From an uncultured Clostridia bacterium (GTDB lineage: Bacteria; Bacillota; Clostridia; Oscillospirales; Ruminococcaceae): DNA of 64,000 nt. The translations under genes were made by a program, and so were the position numbers. The DNA is taken from contig CANQVG010000004.1 of the NCBI GenBank assembly GCA_947627235.1, positions 27,812-91,811 of the forward strand, given 5' to 3'. The notes under the pieces are model-generated. The model was not told the origin of the DNA, did no database searches, and saw only the letters and a program-made list of their open reading frames with translations. Below are positions 20,731 to 29,042 of the stretch, piece by piece (position 1 is the stretch's first letter; each line of letters opens with the position of its first letter).

Positions 20731-21405
20731 TTATAAAATCTCGTAATACTTTCTCTGTATGTCTATCGGAAAGAGAGGCGATATATCAAGCTTTGAGACT
20801 ATATCTCTCCTTGCCGAAGTGAACAGTATAGGAAGACCGCAGAGCTTTGAAAGCTCTTTGCTTTTTTCAAGCCCGCCGGACACCGTCTCAGGCTCGGTGA
20901 GCGCGCCGAGGTTGGTGTTGTTTGCTATCGAGGTAAATGGGATACCGCCCGCGCTCTCTATTTCGCGCATAACTTCGAGAGCTTCCTCCGGCGTCTGTGT
21001 GAGCGGTCGCATAAAGTTTGCGACGAATATCATCTCGAAGTCGTTTTCCTCGAGGATATATGGCGCGTATCGGCCGAGCGCATATGCTCCCCTGTCGTCG
21101 CCGCCGATATCCATAACCGCATATCTGTGCCTGTTCTGGACTACCCCATACAGCTCTGCGGGAAGCGCCGGAAGGTCGACGTTGGAATTTGCAAACTCCG
21201 GCGACACTACCTCTATTCCGTTTTCTTCAAGCAGCTCCGCCGAATCCTTAGTGCGAAAATACGGGTTGACTATGTCGAGGTCGGCGATGACGACGCGCTT
21301 TTGCTCTTTTCTGAGCCTGAGCGCCCAGTTCACCGCCAAATTCGTCTTTCCGCTGCCGTAATGCCCGGCGAAAAGCGTAACGCGTTTAAAATCCGTCAAA
21401 GTCAT
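20731..21405 (-). CDS. P-loop NTPase of the MinD/CobB-like (SIMIBI) class, function unknown
   Basis: AGHYGSGKTNLAVNWALRLR deviant Walker A; VIADLDIVNPYFRTKD; embedded in the oxidoreductase operon. Confidence 0.85.
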   Translation of the reverse strand: MTLTDFKRVTLFAGHYGSGKTNLAVNWALRLRKEQKRVVIADLDIVNPYFRTKDSAELLEENGIEVVSPEFANSNVDLPALPAELYGVVQNRHRYAVMDIGGDDRGAYALGRYAPYILEENDFEMIFVANFMRPLTQTPEEALEVMREIESAGGIPFTSIANNTNLGALTEPETVSGGLEKSKELSKLCGLPILFTSARRDIVSKLDISPLFPIDIQRKYYEIL

Positions 21406-21444
21406 ACCCTCTTTCTGCTCTCCGACGGTACCTTAAGTTTTCCG

Positions 21445-23721
21445 TCAGAGCTTGTTTCTCTGAATCTTTCCGCTTATCGTCTTAGGAAGCTCGTCGCGGA
21501 AAGCGATGACGCGCGGATACTTATAGGGCGCCGTGTGGCTCTTGACGTAATTCTGAATCTCTTTTTTGAGCTCGTCGGTACCTACGGTTCCCTTAGTCAG
21601 CACGATGCTCGCCTTTACTATCTGTCCCCTGACCTCGTCGGGAACGGCGGAAACTCCACATTCCAAAACATACGGAAGCTCCATAATAACGCTCTCTATC
21701 TCGAACGGGCCGATGCGGTAGCCCGATGACTTGATGACGTCGTCCACCCTCGAAACATACCAAAAGTAGCCGTCTTCATCGCGCCAAGCGGTGTCGCCGG
21801 TGTGGTAGTAGCCGTCGTGCCACGCCTCAAGTGTGAGCTGCTCGTTGAGGTAATACTCCTTGTAAAGACCTATTGGCACTTCATCGGAGGTTTTTATGAC
21901 AATCTCTCCGACCTCGCCGTTTGAGCAGGACTTGCCGTCGGGGTCGAGGATATCTATGTCGTACTGCGGAGAAGCCTTGCCCATAGAGCCGTACTTCGGT
22001 ACGTCGCCGAAGAGGTTTCCGATGACGAGCGTCGTCTCGGTCTGACCGAAGCCCTCCATAATCTCAAGACCCGTCGCCTGCTTGAACTGTTTCGCGACCT
22101 CCGGGTTGAGCGCCTCGCCCGCAGTGGTCATATGGTGAATCGAGGAGAGGTCATATACCGACAAATCTTCCTTTATCATCATTCTGAGCATAGTCGGCGG
22201 CGCGCAGAAGGTGGTGATGTTATATTTTGCAAACAGCGGCAGGATATCCGCGGCGTCGAATTTGTCGAAGTCATAGACAAACACCGCACCCTCGCAGAGC
22301 CACTGACCGTAGAGCTTGCCCCAGAGCGACTTTCCCCAGCCGGTATCCGATATCGTAAGGTGCAGACCGTCGCGCTCGCAGCAATGCCAGTATTTTGCCG
22401 TGACGAAGTGACCGAGCGCATAGGTATGGGCATGAGCCGCCATCTTCGGGTTGCCTGTGGTTCCTGAGGTGAAGAACATCAGCGCCATATCGCTTCCCGA
22501 GGAGCAGTCCTCGGGGCGCTCGAATTTTCCGGTAAAGAGCGGGTACTCGTTGTCAAAGTCGTGCCAGCCGTCTCTTGCCCCGCCTACGAGTATCTTTGTC
22601 CTTACGCTCGGGCATTTTGCGGCTGCACGTTCGGCTATATCGGCGACGTCTCCGTCGGCGGTGCAGAGTATCGCCGAGACGCTCGCGCTGTTGAAGCGGT
22701 ATTCAAAGTCGTGCTCCTTGAGCTGATTTGTCGCGGGAATAGCAACGGCTCCGAGCTTGTGAAGCGCCACCATCGCAAACCAGAACTGATAGTGCCTCTT
22801 AAGTACGAGCATTACCTTGTCTCCGCGCTTTATTCCGAGCGAGCGGAAGTAATTCGCGGTCTGGTTGGAAGCGCGCTTGATGTCTTTGAAAGTAAACCTG
22901 CGCTCGACCTTGTGCTTGTCAAGATGCAGCATCGCAAGCTTGTCGGGATACCTGTCAGCTATGGCGTCTACACAGTCAAAGCCGAAGTTAAAGCTCTCGG
23001 TGTTCTTGAATTTAATGCTCTTGAGCTTGCCGCTCTCGTCCTCCACGGTGTCCACAAAGCGCTCGCACAGAAGGGTGTTCTTTTCGGGTCTGTTAGCCTG
23101 AATCAGACTCGTGCGTACAGTTTCCTCGGCGGTATCTTCACCGGGCAGAACCACCGCTACAAACACGCAGTCTCCGCCTTCAACGGCTATCATTCCGTGA
23201 GGTGTAGAGGAGTTGTAGTAGATGCTGTCGCCCTCATGAAGCACCTCGGTGTGGTTGCCAACCTGAACCTTGAGACTGCCCGAGATGATGACGTCAAACT
23301 CCTGACCGCTGTGCTTGGTCAGATGAATCGGGGTATTCTGCTGGGCTTCGCTGTATTCATACTTTACCCAGTAGGGCTCGGCTATCTTGCCGCGGAACTT
23401 CGGCGCAAGGTTGGCGATATCTATTCCCTGCTCCCTCGCCGTAACCTGACCCATACCTTTGCGGGTAAGAGTGTAGCTCGAAAGGCGGGCAGCGGTGCGA
23501 CCTTCCAGAAGGTCGGTAAGGTCTATCTCAAACGCGAGCGCGCAGTTATGTATAAATGTAAACGGCAAATCCGCCTGAGCGTTTTCATACACAAGGTATT
23601 CCTGTTCGCTTATTCCAACCTTTTCCGCCATTTCAGCGGCCGTCCAGCCCATAATTTCCCGCATTTCACGGATTCGCGACGCCACCTCCAAAAGCTGGGT
23701 CGATGCCGTGTTCGTGCTCAC
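21445..23721 (-). CDS. XRE-HTH + cupin + AMP-forming acyl-CoA synthetase fusion protein
   Basis: N-terminal HTH (IREMREIMGWTAAEMAEKVGISEQEYLVYENAQ), cupin (HSGQEFDVIISGSLKVQVGNHTEVLHEGDSIYYNSSTPHGM), ACS (MFFTSGTTGNPKMAAH, GFGQTETT, YYHTGDTAWRDEDGYFWYVSRVDDVIKSSGYRIGPFEIES). Confidence 0.92.
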   Translation of the reverse strand: MSTNTASTQLLEVASRIREMREIMGWTAAEMAEKVGISEQEYLVYENAQADLPFTFIHNCALAFEIDLTDLLEGRTAARLSSYTLTRKGMGQVTAREQGIDIANLAPKFRGKIAEPYWVKYEYSEAQQNTPIHLTKHSGQEFDVIISGSLKVQVGNHTEVLHEGDSIYYNSSTPHGMIAVEGGDCVFVAVVLPGEDTAEETVRTSLIQANRPEKNTLLCERFVDTVEDESGKLKSIKFKNTESFNFGFDCVDAIADRYPDKLAMLHLDKHKVERRFTFKDIKRASNQTANYFRSLGIKRGDKVMLVLKRHYQFWFAMVALHKLGAVAIPATNQLKEHDFEYRFNSASVSAILCTADGDVADIAERAAAKCPSVRTKILVGGARDGWHDFDNEYPLFTGKFERPEDCSSGSDMALMFFTSGTTGNPKMAAHAHTYALGHFVTAKYWHCCERDGLHLTISDTGWGKSLWGKLYGQWLCEGAVFVYDFDKFDAADILPLFAKYNITTFCAPPTMLRMMIKEDLSVYDLSSIHHMTTAGEALNPEVAKQFKQATGLEIMEGFGQTETTLVIGNLFGDVPKYGSMGKASPQYDIDILDPDGKSCSNGEVGEIVIKTSDEVPIGLYKEYYLNEQLTLEAWHDGYYHTGDTAWRDEDGYFWYVSRVDDVIKSSGYRIGPFEIESVIMELPYVLECGVSAVPDEVRGQIVKASIVLTKGTVGTDELKKEIQNYVKSHTAPYKYPRVIAFRDELPKTISGKIQRNKL

Positions 23722-23762
23722 TGAAAATCATTCCTTTCTGTTTTTTGTGTTATAAAGAGCAA

Positions 23763-24045
23763 AAAGACCCGTCTCAAATCACTTTGAGACGAGTCATAAA
23801 TAACAAATGTTAAATATGTACCCGCGGTACCACTCAAATTGCGCTGAAACCCGCGCCGCTCGACGGCTCTGACAAGCCTGCTGCTTTAACGCGCAGTCAC
23901 GGAATGTTCCTACCTCATTACGACTCGGAACATTCAGCTCGGAAGTGATGTGATACGCTCTCGCAACTGCCGGCCTTTCACCGCTGCCGACTCGCTGAAA
24001 GTCGCTTTTAAAGCGCTCCGTCTTCGTCATCGCTTTTCTTTTATG
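23763..24045 (-). promoter_or_regulatory. T-box riboswitch leader with terminator, probable isoleucine (AUC) specifier
   Basis: Minus-strand T-box core AGTGGTACCGCGGG (plus 23821-23834); leader start ...AAAGCGATGACGAAGACGGAGCGC; Stem I-like GTATCACATCACTTCCGAGC; terminator GACTCGTCTCAAA-gtga-TTTGAGACGGGTCTTTTT. Confidence 0.9.
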
Positions 24046-24170
24046 GGATTATAGCACTAAAGCGGGGTTTTGTCAACTGATTTTTAAAAATAATTTTTTG
24101 CATTTTACTTATCGCTTTCATTACTAAAAATCAAATAAGGATAAGTTAATACCATTTTATGAAAAAGGGG

Positions 24171-24199
24171 TTGACAGTAGTCTGTAAAATGTGTAAAAT
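24171..24199 (+). promoter_or_regulatory. Sigma-A-type promoter for GH51 gene
   Basis: TTGACA - 17 bp - TAAAAT. Confidence 0.7.
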
Positions 24200-24230
24200 A
24201 AATGCAATGACAAGTATCGGAGGTAAAATT

Positions 24231-25730
24231 ATGTCAGCTTTGAAAATGACAATAGACCAGACCAACAGGATGTCAAAAATCAACAAGGAAATTTACGGAC
24301 ATTTTGCAGAGCATCTCGGGCGCTGCATCTACGGCGGCATATTCGTCGGGGAGGATTCCCCCATTCCCAACACCCGCGGAATCCGCAACGACGTAATAGA
24401 GGCGCTCAAAGCCATAAAGCTGCCGGTCGTGCGCTGGCCGGGCGGCTGCTTTGCCGACACATATCACTGGCGCGACGGAATAGGCCCTCGCGAGAACCGC
24501 CGCAAGATAGTCAACGTAAACTGGGGCGGCGTCACCGAGGATAACAGCTTCGGTACCCACGAATTTCTCGACTTCTGCGAGCTTGTCGGCTGCGAGGCAT
24601 ATGTTTCGCTGAACGTCGGCAGCGGAACCGTTCAGGAGGCGGCGGAGTGGGTCGAATATATGACTTCTTCCAACGAAAGCCCGATGACCGAGCTAAGAAA
24701 GAAAAACGGCCGTGAAAAGCCATGGAAAGTCAAGTATGTAGGCATCGGCAACGAAAACTGGGGCTGCGGCGGAGAGATGACAGCCGAATACTATTCAAGC
24801 CTTTACAAGCAGTTCCACACATTTGTAAGAGGCGCCGAGCAGCAGATAGCCTGCGGTCCGAACGGAAACGACTGCAACTGGACCGAGACCCTTATGAAAA
24901 ACATCCGCCCGCACCAGATGCGCGGCATTTCGCTCCACAACTACACCATTCCCACCAACAACTGGCAGCACAAGGGCTCTTCAATGGCTTTCAGCGAAAA
25001 GGAATACTACGAAACCCTCGCCCACACTTGGAATATGGACAGGATTCTTAGAGACCAGAAAGGCATTATGCAGCGCTATGACGACAATAAATTTGTCGGA
25101 CTTATAGTTGATGAGTGGGGCATCTGGACCGACGTTATCGACGGCACAAACCCCGGCTTCCTCTATCAGCAGAACACAATGCGCGACGCTATTCTCGCCT
25201 CCATCAACCTCAACCTCTTTAACCTCAACTCCGACCGCGTGAAAATGGCGAACATCGCCCAGATGATAAATGTTTTGCAGTCTATACTGCTCACCGAGGG
25301 CGAAAAGATGATAAAGACTCCTACATACCACGTCTTCGATATGTTCAAAGACCATATGGAGGCAACGCTCGTTTACTCCAACTGCGAAAACGTCGAGCTG
25401 ATGCCTCAGCCCGAGCATTGGCACCCGGGCATTCAGGTCGACCACCTGCCCGCGATTTCGCAGTCCGTATCAGTAGACGACGCCGGAAAGATGCACATAA
25501 CAATTTCAAACGCCTCGCTTGAAGAGGACTTCGATATCGACTGTGCGATTCCGAGAAGCGAATACAAGAGCGCGAGCGCAAGAATCCTCACCGCGGCATA
25601 CGACGCTATGAACACCTTTGAGAACCCCGAAGCGGTCTCACCTGTCGACTACAGCGGCGTAAAGCTTAACGGCGAAAAGCTCGCAATAAAGCTTCCGAGA
25701 TGCTCGGTAGTTTCGATAGAGCTGTGCTGA
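24231..25730 (+). CDS. Alpha-L-arabinofuranosidase, GH51
   Basis: NKEIYGHFAEHLGRCIYGGIFVGEDS; RWPGGCFADTYHWRDGIGPRENR; YVGIGNENWGCGG; SD ggaggt before 24231. Confidence 0.96.
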   Translation: MSALKMTIDQTNRMSKINKEIYGHFAEHLGRCIYGGIFVGEDSPIPNTRGIRNDVIEALKAIKLPVVRWPGGCFADTYHWRDGIGPRENRRKIVNVNWGGVTEDNSFGTHEFLDFCELVGCEAYVSLNVGSGTVQEAAEWVEYMTSSNESPMTELRKKNGREKPWKVKYVGIGNENWGCGGEMTAEYYSSLYKQFHTFVRGAEQQIACGPNGNDCNWTETLMKNIRPHQMRGISLHNYTIPTNNWQHKGSSMAFSEKEYYETLAHTWNMDRILRDQKGIMQRYDDNKFVGLIVDEWGIWTDVIDGTNPGFLYQQNTMRDAILASINLNLFNLNSDRVKMANIAQMINVLQSILLTEGEKMIKTPTYHVFDMFKDHMEATLVYSNCENVELMPQPEHWHPGIQVDHLPAISQSVSVDDAGKMHITISNASLEEDFDIDCAIPRSEYKSASARILTAAYDAMNTFENPEAVSPVDYSGVKLNGEKLAIKLPRCSVVSIELC

Positions 25731-25999
25731 CAGAGGGCAAGCCGATCTGCAAGCGCTGCCTGCTCCTTGAAATCGACCCTGAGGGGCTGTATAAAAAGGT
25801 CAGCGAACTCATAGAGGCGATGCCGGAGGACGTCAAGACCAACGCAGACGAATACAGTCGCAGGCTTGATATATGCCGTCACTGCGAATGTCTCGAAAAC
25901 GGCATCTGCCGCGAGTGCGGCTGCTTTGTGGAACTTCGGGCAGCGGCTAAAAAGAATTACTGCCCGAACGCATATCACTACTGGACGGCGTCAGAATAA
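25700..25999 (+). CDS. Small Cys-rich protein, DUF6171-like
   Basis: ICKRCLLLEIDPEGLYKKVSELIEAMPEDVKTNADEYSRRLDICRHCECLENGICRECGCFVELRAA; overlaps the GH51 3' end. Confidence 0.75.
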   Translation: MLGSFDRAVLTEGKPICKRCLLLEIDPEGLYKKVSELIEAMPEDVKTNADEYSRRLDICRHCECLENGICRECGCFVELRAAAKKNYCPNAYHYWTASE

Positions 26000-26006
26000 T
26001 AACAAA

Positions 26007-26046
26007 AAAAGATCTCCGGCTGAAATGAGAGCCGGAGATTTTTTAT
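26007..26046. terminator. Bidirectional terminator
   Basis: ATCTCCGGCT gaaatga GAGCCGGAGAT TTTTTAT. Confidence 0.75.
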
Positions 26047-26258
26047 CAGTCTTCTACTATCGTCGTACCGTCGGGAATGTCGGGAATCAGCAGAGCGGCG
26101 ATGATATAAGCGAGTATTCCGGTGCCGAAGCACAGTATCAGCACAGCCCATATCAGCCTCACTACGGTGGGGTCAATACCGAAATATTCCCCTATTCCTC
26201 CGCATACGCCGCATATCATTTTGTTGCGGCGGGATTTATAAAGCTTCTTTGTTGCCAT
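26046..26258 (-). CDS. PspC-domain membrane protein
   Basis: KKLYKSRRNKMICGVCGGIGEYFGIDPTVVRLIWAVL. Confidence 0.93.
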   Translation of the reverse strand: MATKKLYKSRRNKMICGVCGGIGEYFGIDPTVVRLIWAVLILCFGTGILAYIIAALLIPDIPDGTTIVED

Positions 26259-26364
26259 AATACCATCCTCCCTGATTTAATCTGCTTTTCTTACAAAATC
26301 ATTTTTCGATATCCTTATATACCGGACGTAACGTCATCTCCAGTTAAAAACCCTAAAGCCGGAT

Positions 26365-26991
26365 TTATTCCGCAGACGTGTTTTTAAAGCGGAAGAGCGC
26401 AGCTATGAGCATAGCGCCGACGGAGTTGCCGAGGATAACGGCTATAATAAAGCCTATGTACTGAACATTCATCATTCCCGCAAGCGCGAAGTAAAACATA
26501 TCGGCGATGGAGTGCTCAAAGCCTGCGAGTATGAATACGGGTATGCAGAAAATAACGCCGAGCACCGTTTTGTTTTGACGGAAGGTCTTGACCGCGACAT
26601 ACATCAGCACCCCGCAGAAGCACCCGAGTACAAACGCCCTCAAAACGCCGTTCTGGAGCTTTGTCTCGCAGCTCGCGGCTGCCTTTTCAACTATCGCGGG
26701 ACGGGCATATCGCATTATCAGACCCGTAAGCGTTGCGCCGACAAAGTTTGATATCAGCCCGACGCCGAGCTGAGCAGCCGTCTTTGCGCTAAAGCTTTCA
26801 ACGGTAAAGCCTATCTTTCCGGTGTAGAGATAAAAGTCCATAAAGCAGATAGTGAGAAGCGCTATCGTGAACAGTATCGCGCCTATATAGCGGTCGTCGC
26901 AGCTTAAAAGCACGGTGCCGCCTATGCCTATCATAAGCCCGGATGCGATGCCCCCGAAAATCTGCGGGAAAAAGCTTTTTAATGTCTTCAT
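26365..26991 (-). CDS. Formate/nitrite transporter family protein
   Basis: GGIASGLMIGIGGTVLLS..., VLGCFCGVLMYVAVKTF, FEHSIADMFYFALAG. Confidence 0.88.
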   Translation of the reverse strand: MKTLKSFFPQIFGGIASGLMIGIGGTVLLSCDDRYIGAILFTIALLTICFMDFYLYTGKIGFTVESFSAKTAAQLGVGLISNFVGATLTGLIMRYARPAIVEKAAASCETKLQNGVLRAFVLGCFCGVLMYVAVKTFRQNKTVLGVIFCIPVFILAGFEHSIADMFYFALAGMMNVQYIGFIIAVILGNSVGAMLIAALFRFKNTSAE

Positions 26992-26994
26992 AAT

Positions 26995-28176
26995 TTACCC
27001 TTTCAGCATCTTATATATTCTTTGGACTGCCTCTTCGGTCTTCTCGTGGGTCGAGAAGGATGTCAGCCTGAAGTATCCCTTGCCGTTTTCGCCGAAGCCC
27101 TCGCCCGGGGTTCCGACAACATTCGCCTCCGAAAGAAGTCTGTCGAAGAACTCCCACGAACCCATTCCGTCGGGACACTTAAGCCAGATGTAAGGAGAGT
27201 TTTTGCCGCCGAAATATTTGATTCCGCATCTGTCAAGCCCCGCCATAAGAATCTTGGCGTTTTCCTGATAATAGGCTATATTTTCGCGTATCTGTTTCTG
27301 TCCCTCCGGAGTAAAGACTGCCTCCGCCGCGCGCTGAATCACATATGCCACACCGTTGAACTTGGTCGTCTGGCGCCTGAGCCACATGGCGTTGAGGTCG
27401 CCGTCTGCCTTAAGCGTCTTAGGGACTATCGTGTAGCCGCACCTTGTTCCCGTGAAGCCGGCGGTCTTTGAAAGCGAGCAGAACTCTATCACGCAGTCGC
27501 GCGCGCCCTCGACCTCATATGCCGAATGGGGAACGTCCGGGTCGGTGATGAAAGCCTCATAAGCAGAGTCAAAGAGTATCACAGCGCCCTGAGCCTTGGC
27601 GTAGTCGACCCACTGCTTTAACTGTGCTCTTGTATAAGCCGCGCCGGTGGGGTTGTTCGGGGTGCAAAGATAGATTATGTCCGCCTTTACGCTCGGGTCG
27701 GGAAGCGGCAGAAAACCGTTTTCCTCTGTAGCGTCGGCAAAAATGACCTTTCTTCCTGCCATGACATTGGTATCGACATAAACGGGATACACCGGGTCTG
27801 TAACAAGGACGGTATTGTCGGCGTCAAAAAGGTCAAGAATGTTTCCGAGGTCGCTCTTAGCGCCGTCCGACACGAAAATCTCCCAGTAATCGAGATATAC
27901 GCCAAAATTGGTGTAATAGTTTTTGATAGCGTTGATAAGAAAGTCATAACCGTTGTCGTCGACATACCCGCGGAATGTCTCCTTTTTGCCCATTTCGTCG
28001 GCTGCCCTGTGCATCGCCTCCACGACTGCTGGCGCGAGCGGCAGAGTGACGTCCCCGATGCCCATTTTAATGATGTCCGCCTCGGGGTGGGCGCTCACAT
28101 ATTCGCGCAGACGGTGCGCTATCTCAATAAAGAGATAGCTCTTTTTTACATTTGCGTAATTCTGATTTATTCTCAT
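26995..28176 (-). CDS. dapL: LL-diaminopimelate aminotransferase
   Basis: KMGIGDVTLPLAPAVVEAMH...; SDGAKSDLGNILDLF; FCSLSKTAGFTGTRCGYTIVP. Confidence 0.95.
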   Translation of the reverse strand: MRINQNYANVKKSYLFIEIAHRLREYVSAHPEADIIKMGIGDVTLPLAPAVVEAMHRAADEMGKKETFRGYVDDNGYDFLINAIKNYYTNFGVYLDYWEIFVSDGAKSDLGNILDLFDADNTVLVTDPVYPVYVDTNVMAGRKVIFADATEENGFLPLPDPSVKADIIYLCTPNNPTGAAYTRAQLKQWVDYAKAQGAVILFDSAYEAFITDPDVPHSAYEVEGARDCVIEFCSLSKTAGFTGTRCGYTIVPKTLKADGDLNAMWLRRQTTKFNGVAYVIQRAAEAVFTPEGQKQIRENIAYYQENAKILMAGLDRCGIKYFGGKNSPYIWLKCPDGMGSWEFFDRLLSEANVVGTPGEGFGENGKGYFRLTSFSTHEKTEEAVQRIYKMLKG

Positions 28177-28189
28177 AACGTTTTCCTTT

Positions 28190-29029
28190 CTATATGCTTA
28201 CTTCGCCCTCAAAGGCGGTCTCGGCAGGACCGGTCATTTTGATTTTGCAGTCATCGCCGCATATGATTTCAAGATCGCCGCCCAAAAGCTTTACCGTTAT
28301 CCTTTCGCCGGCTTTTGAAATGCCCATTTTGACCGCAGCCGCAGCCACTGCGCATGCTCCGGTGCCGCACGCCATAGTCTCGCCGCTGCCGCGCTCCCAT
28401 ACGCGCATACGAAGCGTATAAGGGTCGACGACGTTGACAAACTCGGTGTTCACTCTGTCAGGGAAAATCGGGTTGCGCTCAAACATCGGGCCGATTTTTT
28501 CAAGGTCAAGCTTTGATATATCCTCATCTGTAAAGATTACGCAGTGCGGGTTGCCCATCGAGACTGCCGTGGCTTTCCAAAGCTTACCGGCAACCTCTAT
28601 GGGAGCGTTTACCATTTCATCGCCGTCGTACACAACCGGAACAAGCTTCGGTCTGAATTCCGCCTTTCCCATATCTACGGTCACGCTTTTAACCTTACCG
28701 CCGCTGACGTGAAGCTTAAGCGTCTTAATACCCGCGAGGGTCTCGAGCGTGACGGTCTCCTTATCGGTCAGACCTTTGTCGTAAACAAACTTTCCGACGC
28801 ATCTCGCACCGTTGCCGCACATTTTTCCCTCGCTTCCGTCGGCGTTGAACATTCTCATCTTAAAGTCGGCAACCTCCGACGGACAGATAAGTATTATGCC
28901 GTCACCGCCCACCGAGCGTCTGCGGTCCGAGAGCCTGACGGCAAGCTTCTCGGGCTCATCGACGTGCTCCCTGAAGCAGTCGACATAGATATAGTCATTA
29001 GCGATGCCGTGCATCTTTGTGAATTTCAT
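28190..29029 (-). CDS. dapF: Diaminopimelate epimerase
   Basis: KMHGIANDYIYVDCF; NADGSEGKMCGNGARC; ERGSGETMACGTGACA. Confidence 0.97.
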   Translation of the reverse strand: MKFTKMHGIANDYIYVDCFREHVDEPEKLAVRLSDRRRSVGGDGIILICPSEVADFKMRMFNADGSEGKMCGNGARCVGKFVYDKGLTDKETVTLETLAGIKTLKLHVSGGKVKSVTVDMGKAEFRPKLVPVVYDGDEMVNAPIEVAGKLWKATAVSMGNPHCVIFTDEDISKLDLEKIGPMFERNPIFPDRVNTEFVNVVDPYTLRMRVWERGSGETMACGTGACAVAAAAVKMGISKAGERITVKLLGGDLEIICGDDCKIKMTGPAETAFEGEVSI

Positions 29030-29042
29030 AGCTTTATCCCTC

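Noticed and set aside
22561-23724. 387-aa plus-strand ORF opposite the XRE-cupin-ACS fusion
   Set aside because: Antisense to a clearly identified multidomain protein; no domain recognisable.
23794-24030. 78-aa minus-strand ORF MTKTERFKSDF...
   Set aside because: Lies entirely within the T-box leader RNA; open frame reflects structured RNA, not coding.
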